NCBI RefSeq assembly: GCF_000344785.1
Contig: NC_020506.1
Span: 124,001-188,000 of the forward strand
Direction of reading: 5' to 3'
From: Corynebacterium callunae DSM 20147
GTDB lineage: Bacteria > Actinomycetota > Actinomycetes > Mycobacteriales > Mycobacteriaceae
DNA: 64,000 nucleotides
Made by a program: the position numbers and the translations under genes. Below are positions 25,011 through 34,770 of the stretch, piece by piece. The notes under the pieces are model-generated. The model did not search any database. It was not told the DNA's origin and saw nothing but the letters and a program-made list of their open reading frames with translations. The stretch's first letter is position 1; each line of letters opens with the position of its first letter.

Positions 25011-27226
25011 TGGAGCGCAGCTCGAAGTGTGAGAGCCCACTCCTCAGCTTTGGCTGGTTCATCAAACCAGTATTCATCAAGGAGTGGAATGAGCTCATCC
25101 TCGACAACAGAATTCAGCCAATCGTCATCGTCGGTTGCGGCTCCAGTGAGGTAACTATGGCCAATGGTGAAACCTCTTCCGAGAGCAGGATCATCAACAA
25201 TAGCTTTGTTGAGCTCAATAATGCTCTTGACCAAGCAATCAAAAGCTGGATCCTCAATACTTTGTTGTCTAAGCAAGAAACCTTCGGATTCAAAGCCGGG
25301 TTCCATTTCGAAGAATCCGAAGCGACGGCGCAAAGCGTAGTCGAGCACTGCCAAGCTGCGGTCGGCAGTATTCATCATTCCGATGATATGGACATTTGCA
25401 GGGACCGAGAACTTTTCATTTTTATAAAGTAGCCGCAGGTCTTGGCCACGTTTATCGGCTTCGATGAGCATGAGTAATTCACCAAAGATCTTGGAAATAT
25501 TGCCACGGTTAATCTCATCAATAATGAAAAAATAAGGGCGATTAGCATCATCGGCGCGTGCTTTTTCGCAAAAGCGGTAGAAGGGACCTTCAGCAAGGCT
25601 AAATCCGCCGGTCTCTGTCGGGCGGTAACCCATCATGAAATCCTCGTAGGAATAGCTCTGATGGAATTGCACCATCTGCACTCTGCTTGGATCCTTTTGT
25701 CCCATGATTGAATAGGCCAGGCGCTTTGCTGCAAAGGTCTTACCCACACCGGGAGGACCTGCGAGAATGACATTTTTCTTACGACGCAACAAAGAACGGA
25801 GGCGATCATAGCGTTCTTCTGGAAGATACACTTCCGAAAGAAATTCTTGCTTACCATAGCCAGGCAGCGGAGTAGTAATTTCAAGAATCTCAGGTTCTTC
25901 TTCACCTGCAAATAAAGATTCAAGCTTTTCGACGATACCTTGCTTAGAGGTGATATCAGTCAGGGTTTTTAGAGGTATAGTTTCGGGATAATCCCATGAA
26001 CCATCATGAGTCCATTCAACTGAACGGACGTGATGATATTTCTCGTGTTCCGGTTCAAAACGGGCATCTGAGGTTACTTCTCCACGGCCAATAATGCTTT
26101 GGGTTCCGCGTTTCGCGTAAATTACATCTCCTACGGCAATCTCATTTTGGAATTGCCAAACGGCAAGTGAATCATTCCTTTTGGCAGTACCAGATTCTTC
26201 TACATCAAGTGCCTCTCGGACTTCTTCTTGGCTAGAGTATTTTGTCAGGTCACCTAGTCCGTCCCAACCAATCGCCATAATGTGCTTGGAATAGAATTCT
26301 TCCCACTTTGAGGCCTGTCGACCCGGGGCAAAGAGCCAATAGTGACGCGGCCGGGGCTCAGTTAATTCTTCTGCAGGGTTTTTGGGTGCGGTTTTATCCC
26401 ACAATTCTTTTACTCCTGGTGACCAGAAATGGAACGGTCCCTTAATTTCGGAGGTGAGACTTGCACGAATTTTAAGCAGGTCTTGGTCAATAGCAGCAGG
26501 AGTTGTTCCTGAAGAACCACTGATACGGTGGGAAAGTTTATCGCGAATATCTTTCTTCATCAAGGCTGAGGAGATTAGTTCGAAGACAGCTGGGCGTGCG
26601 AGAGCTTGGAGAGCATTACGAATATCAGATCTATCTTCATCAACGGAAAGCACAACTTCTTGTAGTTTCCAAGGATTGCTTCGAGCTGCTTCCTGTTCAA
26701 CATCTGAAAGGAGATTCCATTTTTGGATGAAGTTGGTCATCCAAATAATGTGCCTCCACATCCCGCCGTTGTAGCCCTGTCCAGGCTTAAATCCGGCGAT
26801 TCCACTCGGACGGTCCATCCAGGTGGACATCGCTTTTGGAACTTCAATTTGAGAATCAAGGTGTTTGAGCACTAATTCAACATGTGACCGGCGAGTTTGG
26901 GGAAGTGCTGAATACAGTGGGTATTCACGCAAAAAGACAATCTCCGCAGCGAGCAGGACAACTTCGCGGGAGGCTCCTTCGAGTTGAATATCCAGCTTTT
27001 GCCATTGGTTTAGGCTTTTTCCTTCGAACGAATTATCGGCAATTCGTGCCTTTAGTTCCTCTGCGGCATCTGCTGTCCAGATAGTGACATCTGGATCAAT
27101 GATTGATTTTCCATCACCCAACATATGGGTAAATATTTCACTGATGTCCTGGGCAAGTTTAAGGTCAGGTTCCGGGCGGGAAGCGTCAAGAGCAGCAGTA
27201 TTGAGATCAGTGAGTTTGTCAGTCAT
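25007..27226 (-). CDS. mcrB: McrB-like AAA+ GTPase with EVE-like reader domain
   Basis: 739 residues. About 1-290: a helical domain I do not recognise. About 295-420: an EVE/PUA-like fold (HYWLFAPGRQASKWEEFY, GDVIYAKRGTQSIIGRGEV), the type that reads modified bases. About 460-739: McrB-class AAA+ motor with Walker A GPPGVGKT (490-497), Walker B FFIIDEINRGNISKIFGELL and the GTP-specific MNTADRSL motif, then an arginine-finger region ALRRRF. It should form a GTP-driven ring with McrC for cleavage of DNA bearing modified cytosine or another base. Upstream gene of a two-gene operon. The domain order differs from E. coli McrB, which has a DUF3578 reader. Confidence 0.88.
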   Translation of the reverse strand: MTDKLTDLNTAALDASRPEPDLKLAQDISEIFTHMLGDGKSIIDPDVTIWTADAAEELKARIADNSFEGKSLNQWQKLDIQLEGASREVVLLAAEIVFLREYPLYSALPQTRRSHVELVLKHLDSQIEVPKAMSTWMDRPSGIAGFKPGQGYNGGMWRHIIWMTNFIQKWNLLSDVEQEAARSNPWKLQEVVLSVDEDRSDIRNALQALARPAVFELISSALMKKDIRDKLSHRISGSSGTTPAAIDQDLLKIRASLTSEIKGPFHFWSPGVKELWDKTAPKNPAEELTEPRPRHYWLFAPGRQASKWEEFYSKHIMAIGWDGLGDLTKYSSQEEVREALDVEESGTAKRNDSLAVWQFQNEIAVGDVIYAKRGTQSIIGRGEVTSDARFEPEHEKYHHVRSVEWTHDGSWDYPETIPLKTLTDITSKQGIVEKLESLFAGEEEPEILEITTPLPGYGKQEFLSEVYLPEERYDRLRSLLRRKKNVILAGPPGVGKTFAAKRLAYSIMGQKDPSRVQMVQFHQSYSYEDFMMGYRPTETGGFSLAEGPFYRFCEKARADDANRPYFFIIDEINRGNISKIFGELLMLIEADKRGQDLRLLYKNEKFSVPANVHIIGMMNTADRSLAVLDYALRRRFGFFEMEPGFESEGFLLRQQSIEDPAFDCLVKSIIELNKAIVDDPALGRGFTIGHSYLTGAATDDDDWLNSVVEDELIPLLDEYWFDEPAKAEEWALTLRAALQ

Positions 27227-27264
27227 TTCCTAATTATGCCTGAGTAGCATTACAGCTAAAGAAG

Positions 27265-27291
27265 GGGCCATAACCAAAAAGGTTATGGCCC
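27265..27291 (-). terminator. terminator of mtlD
   Basis: GGGCCATAACC (27265-27275), loop AAAAA, GGTTATGGCCC (27281-27291), perfect 11-bp arms, 38 nt past the mtlD stop and T-rich behind it on the minus strand. Also serves to insulate the mcr operon. Confidence 0.75.
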
Positions 27292-27328
27292 AAACTGTTG
27301 CTAGGGGGGTGCGTCGAAAAGCGTCTTT

Positions 27329-28849
27329 CTAAACGGTGACACGCGCAAGCAGCGCGTCGAGGGTCGCTTCGGAACCACGCTCATGCAGGGACTCTAGGGT
27401 AGCGGCATAGGCGGTGGTGAACTGCTCGGAATCGACCAGGTCGCCGAAGATGTCGCGGTCGCGAATGAAGGCGAGGATATCTTCGCGGTTGTGGGATGCG
27501 TTGGTGTGCACGCGCTCGGCGAGGCGATCGACAATCTTGATTGGATTGCCCTGCTCATCGATACCTTCGGCATAACGCGCCCAGGAAGCAACAATCGCGG
27601 CAGAGAGCTCAACCTCGCCACCCTTGGCCAGGTTCTCGCGGACCACCGGGAGCAGCCACTTGGGGATACGGTCGGAGGACTCGGCGCACAGACGAGGCAC
27701 GGTGTCCTTGACTGCGGCGTTGCCAAAACGAGCAATGAGCTGGTGCCTATAAGCATCTAAATCAACGCCGGGCAGCTCACGCAGGGTAGGAGTAGCCTCG
27801 CGCTCCATATACGCCAGCAAGAAATCGCGGAAGTGCTGATCGGCCATGACGTCGTGCACCATATGATGGCCTGCGAGGTGTCCGAAGTAGCAAAGTCCCT
27901 GGTGAGAGGCATTGAGGAGACGAAGCTTCATCAACTCATAAGGCTCAACATCGTCAACCACCTGGACGCCGGCTTCCTCATATGCAGGACGGCCAGCGGT
28001 GAAAGCATCCTCGAGCACCCACTGTGTGAAATCCTCAGAAACTACCGGCCAAGCATCGACATAACCGGTTTCCTTAACCTCAGCGCGGTCACCGTCGGTG
28101 GTCTCAGGAGTAATGCGGTCGACCATGGAGTTAGGGAAGCGGACTTTCTGTTGCATCCAATCGCCGAGCTCAGCGGAGATGGAATTGGCAAAAGCGTGGA
28201 AAAACTTCTCTGCCAGCTCACCATTTCCCTGGATATTATCGCAGCTCATGATGGTAAAAGGAGTGGTGCCAGCAGCGCGGCGAGCAATAAGTCCAGCGGT
28301 GATTAGCCCGAAGAAAGTCTGCAATCCTTCAGTGTTTCCGGTTTTAAGAGCCTCGCGGTCGGCGGCAATGCGGGGGTTGTTGTGGTCAAACTCGCCTGAT
28401 GCTGGATCAATGTTGTATCCGCCCTCGGTCACAGTGAGGGAAACAACGCGAATGGCTGGATCCGCAAGAGTATCCACCGCAGCTTGGGGATTTTCTGGCG
28501 CAAAAACATAATCAATGATGGAGCCGATAATGCGCTGATCAAGCTCACCATTAGGTGCCTTAGTAGTCAGGGTATAAAGGTGATCTTGTCCTGCAAGTGC
28601 ATCGCGCATGCGCACATCAGAAGGCATAACGCCCATTCCGACGATGCCCCAATCCAGTGCTTTCCCTCCATTCATTAGGCGATCGAGGTACATGGCTTGG
28701 TGTGCGCGGTGGAAACCACCAACACCAAAGTGCACGATACCTGGGGTGATTTGGGAACGATCATAGGAAGGGATTTTTGCTCCGGAAGTTGCTGCGATTT
28801 CTGCGAGATTAGTGGTGTTGAGCTGGAGTGGATGCTGTTGCTGGTTCAT
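27329..28849 (-). CDS. mtlD: polyol dehydrogenase (mannitol/D-arabitol 2-dehydrogenase)
   Basis: 506 residues, NAD-dependent long-chain polyol dehydrogenase oxidising D-arabitol to D-xylulose or D-mannitol to fructose. Rossmann part: ITPGIVHFGVGGFHRAHQAM near 32-51. Active-site signature KLRLLNASHQGLCYFGHLAG supplies the KxxxxNxxH residues. Length and order match the family. In C. glutamicum the mtlD homologue works with RbtT and XylB for arabitol use and is repressed by AtlR. It lies 337 bp after rbtT on the same strand, so a separate promoter is possible. GGACACC lies 9 nt before ATG 28849. Confidence 0.93.
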   Translation of the reverse strand: MNQQQHPLQLNTTNLAEIAATSGAKIPSYDRSQITPGIVHFGVGGFHRAHQAMYLDRLMNGGKALDWGIVGMGVMPSDVRMRDALAGQDHLYTLTTKAPNGELDQRIIGSIIDYVFAPENPQAAVDTLADPAIRVVSLTVTEGGYNIDPASGEFDHNNPRIAADREALKTGNTEGLQTFFGLITAGLIARRAAGTTPFTIMSCDNIQGNGELAEKFFHAFANSISAELGDWMQQKVRFPNSMVDRITPETTDGDRAEVKETGYVDAWPVVSEDFTQWVLEDAFTAGRPAYEEAGVQVVDDVEPYELMKLRLLNASHQGLCYFGHLAGHHMVHDVMADQHFRDFLLAYMEREATPTLRELPGVDLDAYRHQLIARFGNAAVKDTVPRLCAESSDRIPKWLLPVVRENLAKGGEVELSAAIVASWARYAEGIDEQGNPIKIVDRLAERVHTNASHNREDILAFIRDRDIFGDLVDSEQFTTAYAATLESLHERGSEATLDALLARVTV

Positions 28850-29186
28850 GGGGTGTCCTTTGGTTGAGGTTTTGGGTTTATTTCGCTGGGTCTTGCTGGG
28901 TCTTGCTGGGTTTTGGTGACATGGTGCTTGAGGTGGCCAGGGGTGAGGGGCGGGCAGGCGATTGAGATCCTCGAGAGCCTAGAAATCAGCGTGATAGCTG
29001 AGCCGAATGCAGAATCTCGCACAAATCGGGAAAATTTGTAAGTTTGTGCGGGATTTGGTCATTTTTGGGGATTGAAAAGTGACAGAATCTCGCACAAATC
29101 CCTGTTTTAGGGGGCTTTGTGGTGGATGTGCTGGGGGGCTAATGCTGAGTCCCTCAGCGCTCCCCAGCACTCCCGAGCTGCAAACT
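28850..29186. repeat. rbtT-mtlD gap with short tandem repeat and extragenic repeat cluster
   Basis: No gene. Near the mtlD start, GCTGGGTCTT units recur three times (28884-28915). Further on, AGAATCTCGCACAAATC occurs twice in direct orientation (about 29010-29027 and 29090-29107), with an inverted relative TTTGTGCGGGATT between them (about 29044-29056). The middle can fold. The layout is that of corynebacterial extragenic repeats; role unknown. Confidence 0.6.
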
Positions 29187-30536
29187 CTAGTGAGCCTTTA
29201 CGGTCGCCAGATCTGAGATCTCAGCATTTTCATCAAGCGGTGGCAGTCCATCAAAGCCTGGCTGGGTGCCGCGCAGCTGCAAGGTCATCCAACCTGAGAG
29301 CAGGTAGAGCGCAATCATAACGAAGATGAGGCCGGTTGCTCCGATGAGTGGGTGTAGAACTGCAACCAGTAGCGGGCCAACTGCAACGGCGCCGCCAACT
29401 CCGAGGTTGTAGGTTGCCATTGCTGCACCTGGGTGCTTGGGATCAAGGGAAACCGCGATAGCAGAAAGCGGAACGAAGCCAGCTAGGGAGATACCGAAGA
29501 GAGCGCCGGCTGCGATGGTGATGCCGTAGACAACGCCATCGGAGAGCCCGGTTTTAACACCGAAGAATGGGATGAAGTACACCATTGCCAAGGTGACAGC
29601 GCCGCCGACGGATCCTGCCCAGAAAACGGTGCGGGCCCAGCCATGGCGATCGCCGAAGCGTCCGAAGAAAGGATTGAAAGGCAGGTTCACTGCATAGATA
29701 ACAGTGGTGAGGATGAGGAACCAGCTCAGTTGCCATCCCAAGCTATCGGTGAAGAATGCTGGGAAGAACACTGCCATTGCGTAGGTAGGAATGGAGTTGA
29801 TGGTGCGGATGTAGGTAACAAAACGAGCGCGACGATCAGTACGCAGCAGCTTGAAGCCCTGACCCAAGGTTTGCTTTACGTCTTCTGGGTTGGAAACAAG
29901 GGGGTGGCGGCCACGGCGTTCTTTAACGCCCAGTAGTGCAACGAGGGAACCAATGACAACCAGTACCAGGGAAACCCAGAGAGTTTCGTAGAAGCTGAGG
30001 TCAATGAATTGGATGGAGATGGTGGCAACCAATGCACCCAGGGTAGGAAGGCCTGCTGAGAAAGCTACATAGAACCAGCCCACGCCGGTGCCCAGGTTTT
30101 TGGGGTCTGCGGTAGCGGTAATCCAGACCAGGAAGCCGTAAGCAAAGAAGGGGTAGCCGAATCCGCGGAGTCCATAAGCCAGGAAGATGAGCCAGCTTTG
30201 TTCTGAGGTAAGCGCTACTGCCAGGAAGACTAGTTCGAAGCAGATCCAGATGGTTGCGCCGAGGATCATGACGCGGCGTGGGCCCCAGAGATCGGAAAGG
30301 GCTGCGGCAAAGAAAGCTGCAATGGCAACGGCAACGCCATAAATAGTTACCAGGGTGCCTACTGAGGAAACTGTAAAGCCGTGTTCAGAGCTGAGGAATG
30401 GTTCGAGGATGTTGGTTTCAACACCGTCGCCGATCATGAAGATTGCGAGTCCGATGAATCCGAAGATGAGGGCACGAGGAATGCCGAGACGATCGAGCAG
30501 AGCCGGCTTAGCTGCTGGCGAGTGCTGTACTGACAT
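29187..30536 (-). CDS. rbtT: MFS pentitol transporter (ribitol/arabitol)
   Basis: 449-residue, 12-helix permease. Helix 1 FGFIGLAIFMIGDGVETNIL, loop 2-3 AALSDLWGPRRVMILG and the long central loop (about 205-225) place it with RbtT polyol permeases. ATG 30536 has AAAGGTGG 7 nt upstream. It is divergent from atlR with a shared 226-bp control region carrying palindromes. The C. glutamicum homologue imports arabitol and ribitol under AtlR control; the same is expected here. Confidence 0.88.
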   Translation of the reverse strand: MSVQHSPAAKPALLDRLGIPRALIFGFIGLAIFMIGDGVETNILEPFLSSEHGFTVSSVGTLVTIYGVAVAIAAFFAAALSDLWGPRRVMILGATIWICFELVFLAVALTSEQSWLIFLAYGLRGFGYPFFAYGFLVWITATADPKNLGTGVGWFYVAFSAGLPTLGALVATISIQFIDLSFYETLWVSLVLVVIGSLVALLGVKERRGRHPLVSNPEDVKQTLGQGFKLLRTDRRARFVTYIRTINSIPTYAMAVFFPAFFTDSLGWQLSWFLILTTVIYAVNLPFNPFFGRFGDRHGWARTVFWAGSVGGAVTLAMVYFIPFFGVKTGLSDGVVYGITIAAGALFGISLAGFVPLSAIAVSLDPKHPGAAMATYNLGVGGAVAVGPLLVAVLHPLIGATGLIFVMIALYLLSGWMTLQLRGTQPGFDGLPPLDENAEISDLATVKAH

Positions 30537-30554
30537 TGGTCCACCTTTGTGAGA

Positions 30555-30625
30555 AGTGTTGAATCCGGCGTTAGATTGATGTTAAAAACAATCCAATTGA
30601 GTGCTTTTAACAGTGTTGAATCCGG
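30555..30625. repeat. 14-bp direct repeat flanking an inverted repeat in the rbtT leader
   Basis: AGTGTTGAATCCGG occurs at 30555-30568 and 30612-30625. Between the copies lie TGTTAAAA (30580-30587) and TTTTAACA (30605-30612), an 8-bp inverted repeat. Positioned just upstream of rbtT, so probably regulatory. Confidence 0.5.
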
Positions 30626-30681
30626 GAATTTGAGAGTTTAGTGGTTTGGATCACGTTAACCTAACACTAATTTAACGCCAT

Positions 30682-30710
30682 TATGTTAGGAAAAAGCAAG
30701 ACCTAACATA
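30682..30710. promoter_or_regulatory. atlR: candidate AtlR operator
   Basis: TATGTTAGG (30682-30690) and CCTAACATA (30702-30710) form a perfect 9-bp inverted repeat with an 11-bp spacer, in the middle of the divergent rbtT/atlR region. Extra half-like elements (GTTAACCTAAC at 30655-30665, ATGTTAA at 30714-30720) flank it. DeoR-family repressors bind such repeats; the assignment is inferred from position. Confidence 0.65.
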
Positions 30711-30762
30711 AAAATGTTAAAAACCCCTGGTCTTAACAACATGAGCGTGGTAGTTTTTTCAC

Positions 30763-31614
30763 ATGGCCCAAGTAATCCCCGCCACCTCACAGGAGCGCAG
30801 ACGAGAACGCATCGTCGCTTATATCACCCGCCATGGCTCCGCGCGGGTAGAGCAGTTGGCAGAGCATTTTGATGTCAGTGCAATGACAATTCACCGTGAC
30901 CTGGAGGCATTAGCCACCGAAAATATGGTGGAAAGAATCCGCGGAGGCGCTCGCTCGGTATCGCCGTCCATGAGTGAATTGGCGGTGGGGCAGCGCCGAC
31001 ATTTGCATCGCAACACCAAAGAGGCACTTTGTGCGGCCGCTGCTCGTTTAATTCCAGAAGGTGCGGTGGTGGCGATTGATGATTCCACCACCTTAGAAGC
31101 CCTGGTAGAGCAGCTGCCACAGCGTTCTCCTTCAGCATTGATCACCCATTCTTTAAAGGCGATGAGTGAGCACCGCAATCGCGCCGGGATGATCGATATT
31201 CGCCTCATTGCCTGCGCGGGTCTTTACTTTGCAGAAACTGATTCCTTTTTGGGACGCTCCACAGCAGCCCAGCTGGCTGAACTTTCTGCTGATATTTCTT
31301 TTGTGTCCACCACGGCTTTGCGCGCTACGGGTAATTCCGCAGCGCTTTTCCATCCTGATATGGAGGCTGCCGACACCAAGCGTACTGTGATAGGCATCGG
31401 TGCAGTGAAAGTTTTGGTGTTAGATTCCAGTAAATTTGGGTCGCCTGGCGTGTTTAAAGTGGCTCCCATTGATAAATTTGATCACATTATTATCGATCAA
31501 CAATGCAGCCGCGAGCAGCGCGAATTGCTCAATCATTCCCGCGCCCAGATCCATGTTGTTGATATCAACGGTGAGGAAATCACCTCCACCTACACTCAAG
31601 AAGAGGAAATTTAA
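30763..31614 (+). CDS. atlR: DeoR-family repressor of pentitol genes
   Basis: 283 residues. N-terminal DeoR helix-turn-helix (ERRRERIVAYITRHGSARVE, then FDVSAMTIHRDLEALATE) and a C-terminal DeoRC sensor domain resembling ribose-5-phosphate isomerase (AVVAIDDSTTLEALVE, FVSTTALRATG). In C. glutamicum, AtlR (formerly SucR) represses rbtT-mtlD and xylB until arabitol is present. There is no clear Shine-Dalgarno before ATG 30763, so the message may be leaderless. It overlaps xylB by one base (TAATG), so regulator and kinase are co-translated. Confidence 0.9.
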   Translation: MAQVIPATSQERRRERIVAYITRHGSARVEQLAEHFDVSAMTIHRDLEALATENMVERIRGGARSVSPSMSELAVGQRRHLHRNTKEALCAAAARLIPEGAVVAIDDSTTLEALVEQLPQRSPSALITHSLKAMSEHRNRAGMIDIRLIACAGLYFAETDSFLGRSTAAQLAELSADISFVSTTALRATGNSAALFHPDMEAADTKRTVIGIGAVKVLVLDSSKFGSPGVFKVAPIDKFDHIIIDQQCSREQRELLNHSRAQIHVVDINGEEITSTYTQEEEI

Positions 31615-32993
31615 TGGCACTGGTGCTGGGAATCGATAGCTCGACCCAATCTTGCAAAGCATTGCTTGTCGACGCCGCGACCGGTCAGATTATTGACGAA
31701 GGGCGCGCGAGTCACCCCGGTGGCACCGAGGTAGACCCCCAGGCTTGGATCGATGCATTAGAAACTGCTACCGCAGGGCTTCTGGAACGCGCCGATGCGG
31801 TATCGATTGCCGGCCAACAACATGGCATGGTGGCAGTGGACGCAGCAGGTGAGGTGGTCCGCCCTGCATTGTTGTGGAATGACACCCGTTCCGCCCAAGC
31901 AGCGCGCGATCTTAATGCCGAGCTAGGGGGAGAATCAGCAGCTGTTGATGCCACCGGCAGTGTGTATTTGGCTTCTATCACGGCCACCAAAATGCGCTGG
32001 ATGCGCGATAATGAACCAGAAAATGCAGCGCGTACCCATGCGGTAATGCTGCCTCATGATTACCTCACATGGCATCTTTTGGGTCGCACTCGCATGGTTA
32101 GTGATCATGGTGATGCTTCTGGCACCGGGTATTACAGCACCCGGGATCGCGCTTGGCGCCCGGAGCTAGCAGCGCTGGCCTTGGGCCATGAGGTGGAACT
32201 TCCAGAGCTTCTTGCCGCCAATGGAATTGCGGGGCGCACCGCCGAAGGAGTCATCGTTGCTGCAGGTACTGGCGATAATGCGGCAGCTGCACTGGGGCTG
32301 AATCTGGCTGCCGGTGATGTCAGCGTTTCTATCGGCACCTCAGGTGTAGCTGCGGCGAGTGTCAAAAATAGTGTGCATGATCCTTCTGGATTGGTCACTG
32401 GTTTTGCCGATGCAACTGGTGCCTATTTGCCGCTTTCTTGCACCTTAAATGGGGCGCGCGTATTGGAATTTGGGCGCCGAATTTTAGGTGTGGAATGGGA
32501 TGAATTTGATGCGCTGGCATTGGCGGCGCAGCCTGGTTCCAGTGGCGTTACCCTGCAGCCGTATTTGGATGGTGAGCGCACCCCGAATCGTCCAGAAGCG
32601 CGGGGCGTGATTGCAGGACTGACGAGCTCGACAACTCGCGAAGAGTTCGCACGCGCTACCGTCGAAGGTTTGTTGTGCTCTATGGACGATGCGGTCACCG
32701 CGTTGGTTGAGGCAACTGGTGTTCCTGCCCAACGCATCTTGCTCATTGGTGGTGGTGCACGCTCTGCTGCGGTGCGCGAAATCGCGCCGGAGATCTTTGG
32801 CGTGGACGTTGTTGTTCCAGAACCTGCGGAATATGTTGCTTTGGGAGCCGCCCGCCAGGCAGCGTGGGCGCTGTCCGGCGCTGCCCAACCGCCGCAGTGG
32901 GACACCGCAGGTTCTGCTTCTCGACGAACCCCCAAAAACGTTGATGTGGCGCAGCGATACGCGACCCTGCGGGAAGCTACTGCTGGTTGGTGA
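31614..32993 (+). CDS. xylB: xylulokinase
   Basis: 459 residues, FGGY kinase phosphorylating D-xylulose to xylulose 5-phosphate, the step after arabitol oxidation by MtlD. Signatures: [16 protein letters not shown] at the N-terminus, [28 protein letters not shown], and the C-terminal [20 protein letters not shown] nucleotide site. ATG 31614 shares its A with the atlR stop. The 3' end overlaps the convergent panC by 17 bp, with no terminator between. Product feeds the pentose phosphate pathway. Confidence 0.94.
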   Translation: MALVLGIDSSTQSCKALLVDAATGQIIDEGRASHPGGTEVDPQAWIDALETATAGLLERADAVSIAGQQHGMVAVDAAGEVVRPALLWNDTRSAQAARDLNAELGGESAAVDATGSVYLASITATKMRWMRDNEPENAARTHAVMLPHDYLTWHLLGRTRMVSDHGDASGTGYYSTRDRAWRPELAALALGHEVELPELLAANGIAGRTAEGVIVAAGTGDNAAAALGLNLAAGDVSVSIGTSGVAAASVKNSVHDPSGLVTGFADATGAYLPLSCTLNGARVLEFGRRILGVEWDEFDALALAAQPGSSGVTLQPYLDGERTPNRPEARGVIAGLTSSTTREEFARATVEGLLCSMDDAVTALVEATGVPAQRILLIGGGARSAAVREIAPEIFGVDVVVPEPAEYVALGAARQAAWALSGAAQPPQWDTAGSASRRTPKNVDVAQRYATLREATAGW

Positions 32994-33804
32994 TCTCGAT
33001 ATTATCGATCAACCGTACCGGTCCCACATAAATTGCGGCCACCGCCAAAGCAGGCTGTGAGAGATCGTTAAGAGGTTCTAAAGTGGTTGGATCAACTACT
33101 TCCAGATGATCCAGCTTAACTCCCGCAGCCTGTGCAAGTTCAGCCCGAGCATCGGCAATGTCGATTGTTCGGGCTTTAAGCTTGTTCAATACATGAGACA
33201 AGACCAGCGCATTTTTGCGTTCCTCGGGGGAGAGGCGTTGATTTCTGCTTGATTCTGCCAATCCATCAGTGCCACGAATAATCGGCACCGCACGGATTTC
33301 AACAGGAATATCCAAATCTGCCACCAGCCTGCGGATAACAGCTACTTGTTGGGCATCCTTTTGGCCAAAATACGCGCGATCAGGGCGCACCAAATTAAAG
33401 AGTTTGCTCACTACCGTAGCCACGCCATCAAAGTGACCTGGACGGCTGGCACCCTCGAGTTTTTCACCCATTACTCCAGTTCTGACCCACACCAGCGGAA
33501 TGCCAGTGGGATACATTTCGGAAACGCTAGGTGCAAAGACAATGTCCACCCCGCATTCTTCCAAGAGCTTGAGATCAGCGTCGAGATCACGGGGATAATT
33601 ACGGTAATCATCGCAATCACCCAGCGCTTCAAATTGCAAAGGATTGACAAAAATGCTGGCTACCAGCAGCTCATTTTCTTGGCGAGCCAATTTCATTAAG
33701 GAGGCATGACCGCTGTGTAGTGCTCCCATGGTTGGGACCAGTCCGATGGAGAGATCGCGGGGGATCGCGTCGAAAAGCTCTTTTTTGGTGGTTATTAAGC
33801 GCAT
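32977..33804 (-). CDS. panC: pantothenate synthetase (pantoate-beta-alanine ligase)
   Basis: 275 residues. Joins pantoate and beta-alanine with ATP to form pantothenate. HxGH motif ALHSGHASL (30-33), [20 protein letters not shown] for substrate binding, and [12 protein letters not shown] in place of the KMSKS loop. Starts directly after the panB stop (TAAATG), so the two are one operon in the order panB-panC. Beta-alanine would come from PanD at 46542, which is separate on the chromosome as in C. glutamicum. Confidence 0.95.
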   Translation of the reverse strand: MRLITTKKELFDAIPRDLSIGLVPTMGALHSGHASLMKLARQENELLVASIFVNPLQFEALGDCDDYRNYPRDLDADLKLLEECGVDIVFAPSVSEMYPTGIPLVWVRTGVMGEKLEGASRPGHFDGVATVVSKLFNLVRPDRAYFGQKDAQQVAVIRRLVADLDIPVEIRAVPIIRGTDGLAESSRNQRLSPEERKNALVLSHVLNKLKARTIDIADARAELAQAAGVKLDHLEVVDPTTLEPLNDLSQPALAVAAIYVGPVRLIDNIEITNQQ

Positions 33805-34620
33805 TTAAAAAGATTCCTGCTCGGCGGGGAAGGAACCGGCGTGGACGTCGGCAATGTAATTTTGGGCGGCGGTGTGAAGATCGGCGCCGAGGTTGGCGTA
33901 TTCGCGGACGAAGCGTGGCTTTTTGCCGGTGTTGAGGCCGAAGGCGTCCTGCCACACTAAAACCTGGCCGTCAGTGCCATTACCTGCACCGATGCCGATG
34001 GTGATAATGCTTAAGTCCTGGGTGACTTCGGTGGCGGCCAGTGCTGGCACCATTTCCAAAACCACAGCGAAGGCACCTGCTTGTTGCACTGCGCGGGCAT
34101 CGGCGATGAGTTTGCCGGCGCTGGCACCACGGCCCTGTACAACATGGCCACCGAGGGCGTGTTCAGACTGTGGGGTATAGCCAATATGGCCAACGACTGG
34201 GATGCCGGCGTCGACGATGCGTCGAATAGTTCCGGCGATCTCTACGCCACCTTCAATCTTGACCGCAGCAGCACCGGTCTCGCGCATAATCCGAATTGCA
34301 GATTCTACTGCTTGATTAGGGCTTATCTCATAAGTGCCGAAGGGGAGATCAACAACTACCATCGCGCGTTTGGCGGAAACCGCAACTGCCTTGGCGAGCA
34401 CAATCATCTCATCCAAGGTGATGGACAATGTGGTTTCTCGTCCCAACACCACATTGGCGGCGGAATCGCCAACCAACAACATATCCACTCCAGCTGCATC
34501 AAAGATCCGTGCAGAAAGAGCATCGTAGCTGGTCAAAGCGGTAATCTTGGTACCATTCGCCTTTGCTTCATGAAAGTGGCGGGTACGAATTTTTGGTGCA
34601 TCAATGCCTGGCATGCGCAT
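33805..34620 (-). CDS. panB: ketopantoate hydroxymethyltransferase
   Basis: 271 residues. Transfers a hydroxymethyl group from 5,10-methylene-THF to 2-oxoisovalerate. Barrel signatures: [38 protein letters not shown] with the Mg-binding Asp, [19 protein letters not shown] and [10 protein letters not shown] with the catalytic Glu. First gene of panBC; the 150 bp upstream hold its promoter. Confidence 0.95.
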   Translation of the reverse strand: MRMPGIDAPKIRTRHFHEAKANGTKITALTSYDALSARIFDAAGVDMLLVGDSAANVVLGRETTLSITLDEMIVLAKAVAVSAKRAMVVVDLPFGTYEISPNQAVESAIRIMRETGAAAVKIEGGVEIAGTIRRIVDAGIPVVGHIGYTPQSEHALGGHVVQGRGASAGKLIADARAVQQAGAFAVVLEMVPALAATEVTQDLSIITIGIGAGNGTDGQVLVWQDAFGLNTGKKPRFVREYANLGADLHTAAQNYIADVHAGSFPAEQESF

Positions 34621-34770
34621 GAGTATAGATGTGATGGGCAGCTCAACATAAATCTAAACAGGCCTGGGCCACTGTTGATCGGTTAAGCAATCTGCTATAT
34701 CGCTTCTAATTGTCAAAAATCCCATTTTTTATCATTAAGGCTTCGACTTAGAGCTTTAAAATCTGCAAAA

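Noticed and set aside
27329-28849. Assignment of mtlD as fructuronate or tagaturonate reductase
   Set aside because: Same superfamily, but length, the KLRLLNASH signature and the rbtT/atlR/xylB neighbours fit a polyol dehydrogenase better.
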